This document shows positions 10,915-23,700 of a stretch of DNA of 64,000 nt, in pieces. The notes below the pieces were generated by a model. The model made no database searches and was not told the origin of the DNA. It worked only from the letters and a program-made list of their open reading frames with translations. Position 1 is the stretch's first letter, and every line of letters begins with the position of its first letter. The DNA comes from Taxillus chinensis. Lineage: Eukaryota; Streptophyta; Magnoliopsida; Santalales; Loranthaceae. The DNA lies in assembly GCA_023512835.1 (NCBI GenBank), contig CM042090.1, positions 16,049,117 to 16,113,116 on the forward strand, read 5' to 3'. Made by a program: the position numbers and the translations under genes.

Positions 10915-12045
10915 TTTTGTTCTCAAAACGTTTTGTTTTTAAAAACATAAAATGAATGCGCTTATCAAACAAAAAAAACTGATTTTTCGTAAAAAACGTA
11001 AAATGAATACGCTAATCAAACAAAAAAAATTAATTTTTTATATTAAAATACGAGAAAATATCTTTTGAGAACACCTATCGAAAACTGCAGAGAGAATAAA
11101 ACTATAAAAAAATAAAATAAAATAAGTTGAAATAAAATTTTTAATTACATATATATAATATTAAAAAAATATAATGAATTAATATAATTATAAAATGAGA
11201 AGAAGATAGAGGTTAAATTTGAAAAAAAATATATAGTTGAAAAGATTAACAGAGTATTATTGAAGTAGTATTAGCAAAACTGAAAATGTGGCAATGCGTT
11301 AGCTAATTAATTTAACTAATCGAGATGCTTTAATTTGTTTTGTTTTTGTTTTTTTTAAATTAATATATATATTTTTCGTCTGCTTTAAAAATAATGATAT
11401 ATATATATTTGAAAAAAAAAAAAGAAGACAAATAGGCCAAAAGGAAATCCTGGGTTTTTTTTATTAATCGGTGTGCAAATTTTATTTTTAAAAACTCCAA
11501 GACAGAAAAATGCCCAAAAAAAATGATGTCGTCTTCCACATTCAGACTCCCGAACTACTCCTACTCCTTCCAACCTACAAGCCAAACCGGTGGTCAGCCC
11601 ACACCAGAATTCGAACCGGAGTCACAGGTTCGGAAGCTGAAGGGCAGTGTTCAGCTGAACCGCTGGTCCAGGGCTCGATCCATACGGTCGGGCCAGAAAC
11701 TGGACCGCCCAATCACTCAGACCAAGAAGGCGCCCGGCCCTTCAAGTTCGGTCCCCGCAGGAGAGAGCACGCTGCCTCTCTCTGCGGCGGAGTTGGGAAG
11801 CGATTCCAGCGACGGAGAAGATGAGGCCCAGATGACGGCGGCGAAGTCTATATTTATGGTGTCTGACGGCACTGGGTCGACGGCGGAGAACTCCGTTAAC
11901 GCTGCCTTAGGGCAGTTCGAGCACTGCTTGGTCGACCGTGGCTGTCCCGTCAATACTCACCTATATTCTGGGGTAATTTTTATTTTATTTTATTTTACTG
12001 AGGCTAATTAAAAAGTAAAATATTACTCCAACACTGGGATATAAT
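10915..12045 (+). repeat. Right copy of the 1.13-kb direct duplication
   Basis: Counterpart of 8862-9997. It contains the intact exon 1 of the PPDK regulatory protein gene and about 600 bp upstream that must include its promoter and leader. The copies diverge abruptly after GGGATATAAT, where this one continues into the true intron 1. Confidence 0.9.
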
Positions 12046-14072
12046 AAACTTTATAATATTCACAAATTAAACTTTTTAAGTCTTCACAAATTTAAAAGTA
12101 AATGTTATATAACATTATTATTTTTCTTGTGAAATTGTAAAACTACTCTCCACGTGCAAAAAAGAAAAAGAAAGATAAATAACCTTGTGGGAGTTGAATA
12201 TAAAATTTGGATCCTTGTAATCTTACCACTGATGGCTGGGATGATGTTTTGTTTGTAGTTATGGAAAGAGAAAATTTGATATATGTATTGGTTGAGGCAG
12301 TGTCTGATGTGATCACTAATGAACGAGAAAGATGATTGGTTTCTGGTTCTGGGTCTGGGAGCTTTAATCTATTGGGAATTTGGGATTGTATCTAAATTAA
12401 TTTTTGGTGAGGCAGCTGTTGGCTGTATCGATGTTCGAAATTTTGTGGATGGAATTGGATCATGGTAATTTCTTTCTTCTTAGAAGCTTCTTAGGTCGTG
12501 TTGATGTGATTCTTAAGTATTTTAAGCACTGATTTAAGTGGTTCTGCATTAAAAATGTATCTTGTAAAGCTCACAGTGAATATGTTGACGTTGTTGAAAA
12601 TGTCTATTCCCATTTTCCGTACACTGGAGAACATAATTTGACAATTTGCACATGGGTAAAGCAGCTCAAGCTTTTCTAAGGTATTGATCAGCTCACGCGG
12701 TCTTCCTGCCATCCATAGGCAGGCAATATAGATTTGCATTGCCTAAAACATTTTCTTATAAACCATTGATCTTTTGTATCTTTCAGTTTTTACAATCTGT
12801 TCCATTTGAGATGCCACAGTTTGCACCTGAGCAGGTTCTTAGATCACGTGGTCCATGTGGTGGGTCAGGGAAATGAGCGTTCAGAGAACGTAGCTGATAG
12901 AAAAGTATTGAAAAATTCATATTTAGTCCCATGTATCCTGCATCATTTAAATCATAATTATTGGTCCTTCATGTTTAGAGAATAGTTATTCCCCTTTTCA
13001 GTATTGTCAGATACTCAAAGAATTGCTATAATATTTTTTTTTGGATTATTGAAACACATGCAATCTCATTCAAGGGTTAGCTAATGTTTTTGCTGTGTGC
13101 ATTGAAGTTGATAATTTTTCTAGTCTAAATCTTGACTTTTACAAATTCATAGTTCAGTCAGATTATTGATCGTTTCGTCAACACGTATCAGATAGAAAAT
13201 ATAGATGGATTAATGGAGATTGTGAAGAAAGCAGCCAAAGAAAGCGCGCTTCTCATCTACACTCTAGCCGATCCCTCCATGGCTGACGCCGCCAGACAAG
13301 CCTGCAAGCTGTGGGGCATACCATCCACTGATATATTGGGACCAATAACAGAGGCGATTGCTTCCCATCTTAGTGTCTCTCCATCTGGCCTCTCACGTTG
13401 GGCTTCTGGAAGAAAATTCCCTTTAACTGATGAGTACTTTCGAAGGATTGAGGCTATAGAGTTTACCATGAAGCAGGATGATGGAGCTCTACCCAGAAAC
13501 TTGCACAAGGCAGATATTGTACTTGCGGGTGTTTCCCGGACAGGGAAGACACCCTTATCAATTTATTTAGCACAGAAGGGATATAAAGTGGCTAATGTGC
13601 CAATTGTAATGGGTGTTGAATTGCCAGAGGCTCTTTTTGAGGTGGATCCTAAAAAGGTGTTTGGTCTGACAGTAAATCATCTTGTTCTGCACTCAATTAG
13701 AAGGACAAGAGCCAAGAGCCTGGGCTTTGGTAAAGAGGTGAGAAACAACTATTCAGAAATAGACCACGTAAAGCAGGAACTGGAATTTGCACGCAATATA
13801 TTTGCTGAAAATCCTGTCTGGCCAGTAATTGGTAGGAAAATTCCATGCCATTCTGTTTTACTTCGTTTCGATAATACCTTCCTATGCTGGGCATATGAGG
13901 TTCTCGTCTAGAGATTTTTATACAATTTCTTATCTGTCAATGTTGGCCATTTGTCTGTGTGGTTTCAGAGGTGACAGGAAGGGCAATTGAAGAAACTGCA
14001 TCTATTGTTTTGAAGGTTTACCACGACCGAAAGGACATGTGCTCAATGGCCGGTATCTCTAAGCGGTATTAG
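11523..14072 (+). CDS. Pyruvate, orthophosphate dikinase regulatory protein (PDRP/RP, DUF299)
   Basis: Exons 11523-11972, 13192-13831 and 13969-14072 join in phase to 397 aa. The family is a bifunctional Ser/Thr kinase and phosphotransferase that inactivates PPDK by ADP-dependent phosphorylation and reactivates it by Pi-dependent dephosphorylation, in chloroplast stroma or cytosol. Visible marks: [10 protein letters not shown] near residue 109, [10 protein letters not shown] (about 171), [10 protein letters not shown] (about 198), the P-loop GVSRTGKTP (about 263-271), [13 protein letters not shown] (about 277) and NPVWPVIEVTG at the last junction. The tail ends GISKRY. The Ser- and Arg-rich N terminus of about 100 residues could be a plastid transit peptide. 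Two in-frame Mets start the frame (11523, 11526). The motif recalled as SDGTGWTAEH in other plants is [10 protein letters not shown] here. The duplication copies its promoter and exon 1. Family call is very secure; activity is inferred. Confidence 0.93.
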
Positions 14073-17000
14073 ATAAAGTTGTATGTGCTGCTGAGATAGA
14101 ACTGGAAAGAGCCTGTAAAGAAATTGTGCCATGGCGATGCTCTTCTCTTGAGGCAGCCTCCTTGCCAAATGTCATGATGTACTTCATCTCGATACCCTTT
14201 TGAACTATGTGCATAAACATTTTGGTGGGGCCTCTCCGCTCCCGGGATTTCCCTTATATCTGTATAAACATTTTTCCCTGTAGCGGTTGTTGCCAATGGG
14301 GATTGTAGGGTGCTGTCTATATATCGGATCATTATGAATCCTGCTTGTCGAAATTTTTAAGAGTCATGTAGTGAGCATATCAACTGCTAGTAAACCGTCG
14401 CCCGCGCATAAAAATTTGCACAAAAAAAAATCCTATAAAAAAAATCAAAAGCCCATCAAAATCTTTCAAACGTACAAAGTCCGCATTAACCACTTTCCTA
14501 AACACTAAAATTTTTGGACAAATTTCTTGGAGCCTCCAAAAAATAGTTGCCAGTTTAACCTTAAGTATATAAATTTAACACTATATCATATAATATTTTA
14601 AAAATTAGTCATATTATATTACATATTGATTGATAAATATTTGATCAAGCCGTTCGAATTCTATTTGAACTTTAAAGTTTATATTATATCAGTATGGCAT
14701 CATTAAACTAACAAATTTAGTAGTAATGTTATATCAATCGTAACAATCAATTAATTAACTAGTGATAAGTTTAACCCATTATGGTATTTTAATACTATTT
14801 TCATTTTATCTTCATATGTCGAAAGTTTTTCAGCATGTGGATTATGATTCCCTATTCCTTTTCGGGTCAATATTTGTTAGGTCATGGGGTTAAACAAATT
14901 AGCAATTAACTCTCATATGACAAACTCTAAATAATAGTCGTACATATATATAATAGGTAACTCAGTCTTATGAGTATTAATCAAATCAACTTAGAATATA
15001 TAATCGTGGATGTGTAAGCCTATAAACGAATTAAGCCGAGGTGATCGTAGTAAAATGTTCGAAAATATTCGTTGTTATTCATTAACGAATTAAATGGAAC
15101 ACAAACTAGGCAAGCCTTAAACTATGATGATCATGAACTATTAATGAACGTTATTATATTGTTTATGAACGATTCATGAAATGTTTATGAACATGTGTTC
15201 ACATATATAATTATGGTGTTTACGAACTGTTCATGAACGAACATAAATGATATTTTATCGAATCAAATGCGAGTTTGTTCATTTACAGTTATATGGGGTG
15301 AGGTTTAAAAAAACTATATTTTAATATGAAAAAATCTTAATGCAATGGTGATGCGCACCAATTACACATGTGACATTGTGTTATAGGTGTGTGAGTGGTG
15401 TGTACCATGCCTACGTGTAAACTCACTCTTTTAAGATACAGGGTTTCAATCAAACATTACATAACCACATATAATGAAAAGATAAAGTTAATATATAGTA
15501 GAAAGAAAAATGATAACCCAAAACCTAAATCATTATTTCAATTAATCTTAACTATATTAACTTCAAAAAAAGTGAGAAATACATCCTAAATTAATAATCA
15601 CAATAAGAAAAACAAAAACACTATAGAAAAAAAAAGGTATGAACCTTGTAAGAGAAAAAAGGATATCATTTACTGTCTAGGCTTGAATATGAATTTTAGG
15701 TTAAATAATAACATGAATGCCTTTAGCGATCGTGGTGACCCTTCAATTACTCAAAATCTTGTAAGTAACGACTTTTGTTTGTATTTTATTAAAATTCGTT
15801 TCATTTAACAAGCTCGAACAAAGCATGACTCTCAGTTAACTAGTAACAACTAGCCATTTCTCTCCTTCTTTTTCTTATTTCTACCCTAAATTGAATATTA
15901 TTGCATGAGTAGAGAACTCAATATGAACGCCCATTGTAAAGTGTTTTCTTTCTCACTTTCTTTCTAACAAAACAACATAATATGATATGAACTTTAAATT
16001 ACGTTTGGTTAAAGTAATAACAATAGTTTTTCGATCCTTTTATAGATTTACAAATCTAAATTATTTTTTGTTTCTCTATACAAGTACACATTACAATACA
16101 TTCTATTAGTCACTTCTTATGTCATTAAAATAATAATTTACACTCATATTTTTATTTAATAATATAGTTTTTATAATTTAGTATGAAAGGAAATTAAAGT
16201 AAATTTTGAAAAAATCTCGAAGGAGAGAAATGTGAGAGATAATTTTTATAATTTAATAATCATATATGATAAATAGTTTTTTTAACACAATGAGAAACAC
16301 TAGGAATTTCATTGAGGAAATTAATTACAAGTCTTTTATCGTGTAAATGATTTTATGGCTTTTTCATGGTTTTTTTAAACAAATATTAAATTTGTATAAA
16401 AAATTTGTTAGTAGTACTATTAAAACACTATTGTAACATATTTAAGTGTAAAAGTTTTTTATTTTAAAGTGCAAATTTAATAAAAATACTTTAAAATAAT
16501 ACTTTTCAGCATATTCATTTGAGCGAAAAAATTAAAATAATAAATAGTATTCATTCAAATTCAACATTTACTATTTACTATTTATCTTTTAAATAATTAT
16601 TTTTTCTCTCACATCATTTTTCCATTTAAATTTATCTTTCTTTTATTTTAAAATATTTTATATTTAAACTTATATATTAAAAATAATATTTGAATTAAAT
16701 AGTAAAAATAAATTGTTAAAGTATAGAAATAAAAAGTGTACTCTAAATTTGGATTGTTAAAATATTAAAAAATACTTTTAATTATTTTTAGAAGGTAAAA
16801 ATATCCACGGAACAATTCATACTATTTAGATATTCACGCTCTTAGTATTAAAATATTTAATTAAATGTCCACATATTTTAATTCAATGCCCACAAAAGTA
16901 TGTTAATATTCATAAGTGAAACTGAGTCTCTAGAAAGTTAGCTATTTATATAAAGTTCTAGTTAACCTTTAATCAAATTAAATTTTGCATGTAAGTTTGA

Positions 17001-17350
17001 AGTGGGTCTTCACAGTTAATAACTATTAACTAATAAAATATGATCAAATCATTAATACCTATTTCAAATGTATAATGATTTGAGAAATTACCTTTACTGG
17101 CTAATTATGTTTCGAGTATGAGTCAAATAAAAGTGTGAGATGGCCATACCTGTCGGCTGTCGCCCAACTCGATTTCATATCCATTGTATAGAAGTAATAA
17201 ATAAATAAGTTAATTCAATAAAATCGCCGTTAGTTGGTTTAAAAAAGAAAAAGAAAAAGAAAAAAAGGTATGCGATGACGTATGACTCCAGCCGCGTTTT
17301 TTCCTCCGAGCTTAAGAGAAGCACAACTAAGGAACAGTACGACGTATACC
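14073..17350. other. Gene-free AT-rich intergenic region
   Basis: Starts with the PDRP 3' UTR. The rest is AT-rich, with no reading frame that shows family features on either strand. A stretch at about 15060-15290 has repeated ATGAACG/CGTTCATAAA-type words in both orientations and looks like a small degenerate DNA transposon. An A/G-rich tract (AAAGAAAAAGAAAAAG) lies near 17245-17270, just before the MEKK1 promoter. Confidence 0.6.
15030..15290. mobile_element. Possible MITE rich in GTTCATGAAC-type inverted words
   Basis: Contains several short inverted words around TGAAC and GTTCA (for example CTGTTCATGAACGAACATAAA near 15230, AACGATTCATGAAATGTTTATGAAC near 15167). This pattern is common in plant hAT-like miniature elements. 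I could not define clean terminal repeats or a target-site duplication, so this is tentative. Confidence 0.3.
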
Positions 17351-17368
17351 GCGGCCCAATTGGGCCGC
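17351..17368. promoter_or_regulatory. 18-bp palindrome with back-to-back TGGGCC/GGCCCA (site II) elements
   Basis: GCGGCCCAATTGGGCCGC is a perfect palindrome. Each half contains a TGGGCC site II element, the type bound by TCP factors in promoters of growth-related plant genes. It lies about 400 bp before the MEKK1-type start codon. Confidence 0.6.
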
Positions 17369-17385
17369 CAATCCTAGTCATCCGA

Positions 17386-17393
17386 CACGTGGC
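17386..17393. promoter_or_regulatory. G-box/ABRE element CACGTGGC
   Basis: CACGTGGC matches the core for bZIP/bHLH binding and ABA-responsive elements. It lies 18 bp after the site II palindrome in the putative MEKK1 promoter. Confidence 0.5.
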
Positions 17394-17517
17394 ACCGCGT
17401 TTCCCGTTCTCACTCTAGCGCAATGCGACGGAGTTTACCGGTCTCCCCCTCCTCCTCGTCCGTCAAACCCATCCACGGGTCAGCGTTTTCCCAATTTGCA
17501 GAAATCACCTACGCAGA

Positions 17518-17797
17518 GGAGAGAGAGAGGAGAGAGAGAGAGAGAGAGAGAGCGCAAACGCATCACCGCCGCCTTTCTCCAACTGCATCAACGTCCTTTC
17601 TTCTGCTTCTCCGCGCAGTGATCACGCTCGGTTTCAGCTTACCAGCCGAAGACGAAGACGAAGACGAAGGGATAGAATCTAGAGAGAGAGAGTGAGAGGG
17701 GAGGGCATGAGGAGGAGAAGGGAACAATAGAGTATCGGTGTGGAGTTTCATGGATCGAGGTTCAAATGCATCTGATATCTCGAGTACTGGCCCTTAA
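17518..17797 (+). promoter_or_regulatory. MEKK1 leader with (GA)n tract and upstream ORFs
   Basis: A GA repeat spans about 17518-17553. Two short uORFs follow: 17707-17730 (7 codons plus stop) and 17750-17797 (15 codons plus stop). The second is out of frame and runs past the main ATG at 17766. If the transcript begins upstream of these, they should limit initiation at 17766 and could favour re-initiation at the in-frame ATG at 17856. Confidence 0.45.
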
Positions 17798-20700
17798 CAG
17801 CAAGCAAGGTGGCGGCAGCGGCAGCGGCAGCGGCAGCCGCGGCGGCAGAGGAGGGATGGACTCGAAGCCCAATCGGAGGAAGAGACTCGTTCGCAGCGAT
17901 GCCTTGAAGAATGTCGACTACGACGCTTCGTCGTCCTCGCTCGACGATTCCTCATCCCTGCGGACCCGATCCTGTGATCCATCCCTCCTCGGCGGTCGTA
18001 CCAGCTTTCGAGTCGAAGGAATCGATGGGGTCGATAATGTTTGCCTCAGTTTGGGGCTTTCGGGTCCCGCAGATTTCGAAATTCCGATGGACTTGTGGGA
18101 GGAGATGAACACTAGGTCGTCGTTCGATCAGCATCCGAGGTCTCCACTACACCAGCTAGAAGAACCGCCTAGAGAATCGGATGAGGTTTCAGTCCAGGGC
18201 AGTGTTAGGGATTTTGTTGAATCCGAGGTTGAAATTCAGAACGATGCTATTGGTGAGTTGAATAGATGTTCAATGATCAGTGTTGGGTTTTCTTCTGGCA
18301 GCGGCGGTGGAGGCAGCGGAAGCGGAATTAAGGGAGTTCGACCGCCGCTTATTGCACCTCCGCCGCCGATGTTGCTTAACATCACCGATAACGGATGCTC
18401 GACCTGGGATTTAACGAAATCGTTTGCTCCCGAGATTGATGGAGAGTCTCCTAGCACTGTGCTCCCCGACGGCTGTAGTTCTGACGAAGAAGTTGGTGAG
18501 GTGCGTAATCTGAGAAGGGAAGTCTCAGGGGTGAGCTTAAGAGCTGTCCTCTCGGACACTTGTTCGTTTAGCACATCCAATGACGACGATACCTCCAGCA
18601 CAACCACGGACAACAATATTTCCCCCGTTGGAAGATTCAAACGCAATATAACGCAGTGGGACAAGGGCGCTCTTTTGGGACGCGGGTCATTCGGGTCGGT
18701 TTATGAAGGAATTGCCGAGTAAGTATCATTCTGACCTTTGATCCTTATGTTATTGGAAAACATAAGCATGTCTCATGGCTGCATATTTTCTGTTTTGCTA
18801 TTGTATTGAGTAGGCAGTTATGTATAGCTTGAGTTAATATAATCATGGTGACATTTATTACACATTGTTGCCTTCATATGTCTGTAGAACTTTCGACTAG
18901 TTTGGTCAAGGTTGTGAATATTAGGGAGCAGGCTATGTAAAGCATTTTTGCAACAGGAGAAGTCAAGGGTATCTCCGAGAAAGATGGAGCCCTTAAAATG
19001 TGTGCAGTAATACAGCTATTTTTTCTTCCTGCTAGACCCAACATGTTGCCAATGTTGTTTCATCCCCGACCATTGAATTCCGTTATGGCTGATGTCTGAG
19101 CTGTTAGTTATTTATTTTATTTACGTATGTCACCCTTACTGCTTGAAGAAAAGGTGGCGTGCTTGGACAGTAGCAGCAGTATTCCAGTTGCCTTCTAAGG
19201 GGCTTCGCTAGGAATAAATGGAGAATCTGGAGGCTCTTCCCCTTTTACTTCAATGGAATTTCATTGCTTTTAGTTTTTTCTCTTTTTCCTTTCTACAGCA
19301 TTGTTTCTTTCAAAGGTCTCTTGTAGTTCGCTGATTTGAAATTAGACATGCTTTCATCTTCTTATTGACAAGGTTTTTTTCCCCCTTCAAGCTGATGTAG
19401 ATAATATATTTTATTATGGCTAGCAATAATTTCTCGTACGTTGATTATCATCATATTTATGCAGTGGTGGATTCTTTTTTGCTGTCAAAGAAGTTTCCTT
19501 GCTTGATCAAGGCAGTCAGGGAAGACAAAGTATTCTTCAACTTGAACAGGTCTTTTTACCATTACCATGGTTTATTTAATATATATTTGTGCATGTGTTT
19601 TCTTATTTTTGCTATCTTTGTGGAAGAAGGCTGAAGTAAATTTACTGCTCACAATTATTTTCTTTCTCATATGCTATTTTCTTCAGGAAATAGAACTTTT
19701 AAGCAAGTTTGAACATGAGAACATAGTCCAATATCTGGGCACACACAGGGTAATTTTTTCCTACTACTTCAGTGTATTATTGGCACTGTTCTCAGATTTT
19801 CTTTTGTCTTCATGGTGTACATAATACATTGATTGATGTATTTTTGTGTATCACTTAAACAAAAAGTTTAATAGTTCAAGTTTGTCTTGGTTCTTAATTA
19901 CAATAGCTTTTGTCTAGCAGATTGTGTGAATCTGAAATAATGCTAGCACTAATTTGTATTGAATTTTTATTTCATTGTATGTGTATCTATATGCCTAAAC
20001 TCCTAACGCCGAGTGAGAGTGTATTAAAATATCTGAATTTTCAAAAATAAAATCAAATATTAGAATTTTCTTTTGAATTTTAAAATTTCCACTAATACTG
20101 TATTGTTTGCAAATTGCACTACTATAAAATTTTTAAGTCCCCTCTTCCTTGATTGCCTTTTGGACATTAATAGTTGCGTGCTTGTGCCTTGATATTACAA
20201 TTTAAATTTCCCATGCTTGTACTCAACCGTGAAACTTAGGTGTAATTCTTGCTAGGCTGCCTAACTTCCAGTCAATTTCTGCCCCTCTTCAATAATTACA
20301 TATAAGTTGGTTTGTTGCTGCATACCAACTTTTTTTTTATCACATACATTGGACTGTGAATGCTAATGAATATGTTTCTTGAAATGGTGCTTGCAGGATG
20401 ACTCAAATCTTTATATCTTCCTTGAGCTTGTCAGTAAGGGTTCTTTACGAGATCTTTACCAAAGATACTATCTCAAAGATTCCCACGTTTCTGCATACAC
20501 AAGACAGATTTTATGTGGTTTAAAGTATCTTCACGATCGAAAAGTTGTGCACAGGTAATGCAACTGTTTCAGTATTTTATTGACTGGCTGTATATGCAGA
20601 CGTTATATTTGGTTTCATGGTTTTTTGGTCTCACCACGTACTGATTATTTTCTGCAGTAAAACATGTTTCAATTGGCTTTTCTTCGCCATCAGCTTCTTG

Positions 20701-23700
20701 TTTCATATGCATACTGTAGACTTGTACTTGCTGCATGCTTTACTTGCTTTGGATGTCATGAGAAGTAGCTTTGGTTGATAGTCTTTACATCACCTTTCCA
20801 TGTGGAGGATTATTCAAGAGTCAAGCTACAAACCATTTATTTTGCTTATGATTATTAGTTGTGCGCTCTAGCAGTCTGCCTCATCACATTATTTTTCTTC
20901 CATATATTATTATTTATTGCAGAGGATGAAATGTATTGAACTTAATGGTAAGACAATGTTCTTTGAGTTTGCATGTCCACTCTTTCATTCGTGCCATCAA
21001 AATGAAGTTCTTAGCGTCCATCCTTCTACATGGTACACGCCTACGTACTCAACATGGTCATGTTGGATACATCATCTTATACCTTTCTTTACTTCAGACA
21101 GTTTAGAAGTCTGCTAACTTTCACATATTTAGTGATTCGATATTTCAATTAACTCGAATTGCAAGGTAATGGTTCCTAAATTGCTTTCTAGTTTCTATGA
21201 AGGCTGGCATGCAGATTAGGACACTAAGGAACTTCAGGAAAATTTACTAACTCGGATCCTGAATTTTAATATTTTTTTATCACAAGAATACAGATTTATT
21301 AATGTCATCAAGGAAGTAACAGGAGACTACAATATGTGATGCATGCTAAGAAAATTAAAGCCATCAGCCATACATGAAATGTTACAACTCAAAACAGCAT
21401 CTAACAACAAAGTCCACGCCTCTCCCTTTATGTGCATGTAATAATGTTTATATGATTTCATTTAGAGCTTCTGCCTCTAGTACGTGTCTATATTTTTTAC
21501 TCCTAAACTGCCTGGTTATTATCTATGTTGCTGACAAAGTTGCCATTTTCTTTCATGCAATTATGTAATAATTAGTTAGGACTTATGTGTTTTGTCTGGT
21601 TTTTTCCCTTTTCTTGAAGGGATATCAAATGTGCAAATATATTGGTGGATTCAAATGGATCTGTGAAGCTTGCGGATTTTGGATTGGCAAAGGTATACCT
21701 TTAATTTCTTAAGGTCCTTCTCGGCTATGTTTTTTAATTTATTTTTTATTTTTCAAAATTTTAAATAATAATATATTATTTTCTATTTACACCATTTTTC
21801 AGGCAACTAAATTCAATGATGTTAAATCTTGCAAAGGAACTCCATTCTGGATGGCACCTGAGGTGTGCTATTTTCCCTTTGGTTTTTGACTTTACAATCT
21901 TTATGACGATTTCTGTTGTGCTGCTTTAATATTTTCTATTCAAGCACCAAAACTGTGTAATCTTATAGAAGCTTGATAATTGTTGTTACTTGTATAGGTC
22001 AGTGCAAATTAGTTGATTTTTAGTGTTGCAGACTCGTTAATTCTTTATAGACTTTTTGCTTGAGCATAAAGCTCTCTTGCTACTGTATGCAGGTGGTGGG
22101 ATCCATGTCATATATAAGTTTGATATATTATTTAATGAAATCTACATAGAGCCATAGAGGCCCTTGTGTAATTTCAGGAAATGGCTCTAGTCTACAGAAT
22201 TCAGATGAACTTTGTGAAATAAGAAAAGGGATACTGTCCTGGATATGATTAACATGAATTAAGGTTTTCTGCTTGATGATGGTCTAAGATGGTCAATTAC
22301 TTTTTCACTGGTTTCAACAAGAGAGTAATAGTCGATAGGAGCTAGCACTAGTTCAGATCCTTCTACTTTTTTCAAAGTTGCACAAGGTACTAGGGAATGC
22401 TAGTGTATGTATTTGCTTCTATTTCTGTGTGTATTTGGATGCAGTTTGAATTGTCTGTCCTAGAGCTAGTTAAATCTACTGATGGAATTGAGGATATGAA
22501 GTTAACTCTCTTAGTTACAAGCCAACTGACCGAGGGAAATAATTTTGTGTATTTATATTTGCGTTTTCTATGCACATGTTGTCTTTGAAGATGTCCTGAT
22601 CTCGTTAAATGTAGACTATCTTTGCAGAAATGGTCAAATGTGCCTCAAAACTTGCTTTATTGATTTGGAGACAGTAAATATTATCTCTTCTGTTTATTAC
22701 AAATTTTTATGACCAAGCATCACATTAACAGGTTGTTAATAATAAAATTAAAAACCTTGGCTATGGCCTAGCTGCTGACGTATGGAGCCTTGGATGCACT
22801 GTCTTGGAGATGCTAACTCATGAAGTTCCATACTCACATTTGGAATGTGTATGTGATTTTTTGCAACCTTCTCTTATTATTCTTGTTCTTATTATCACAT
22901 TTGGTTCCCTTCTCCCCTTGCATAGTTTTAATTTCTAATGCCCTTAAATCTTATTACTGTTGATACCTATAATATATTGGAATGTTTTTCAACTTGCCTC
23001 TTTGATCTAGATAATGTTGATGACGTTTCTACTTTCATATGCACATGGATCAGATTGGAAGTGCATGATGGAACTAGATGATACTCATTTTTTTAAAAAA
23101 CAAAAAATAAATTGCATTTGCATTTGGGAATTGATCGGTGGTGTTAATTTTGTGTCATCACGTGTATGTGTAGCGAGATTCCTGCTACATTTGATTTTAT
23201 ATTCATGTGAGTCTGTTACCCGAAGCTTAAGCTAATAGGTTATAGACGTGCGATGCATGTATTCTTTTATGCTGTGCAGCACTCATATGTGGCAAGTGCA
23301 CACAATGACACAAATAACAAAGTGATTTACGCCTTTCAAAGAAATAATACATCCAGCTTCTAGATTAGAAGTGTGGGAACAATGATTTATATTACAATGT
23401 GCAAAAGCTACTAAGGAAAGGAATTTGATAAATAGAATGGGGGTAAGGCTTAGAATAGCTCAAGAGCACTATTAGTAGCCTCAATATTGTTTAGTTAAAA
23501 TTTAGATAAAAATGTCATTTTTATAAAATTTAGCCAGCTACTTTTTATAACCCCAAATAACATGCTTAATAAATATTAATTTAAAGTTTTTATATATTTT
23601 AAATAATGTTATTATTAGGGTTGCAGATCGAGCCCCCAGCCTCTATATCTCTTGCTGCGTAGGATGACAGGGAAGTGGACGACTATGAAACAGATCAAAA

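Noticed and set aside
17423..17695. 90-codon frame in the MEKK1 leader
   Set aside because: Composed largely of translated GA repeat and Ser-rich sequence; more likely untranslated leader.
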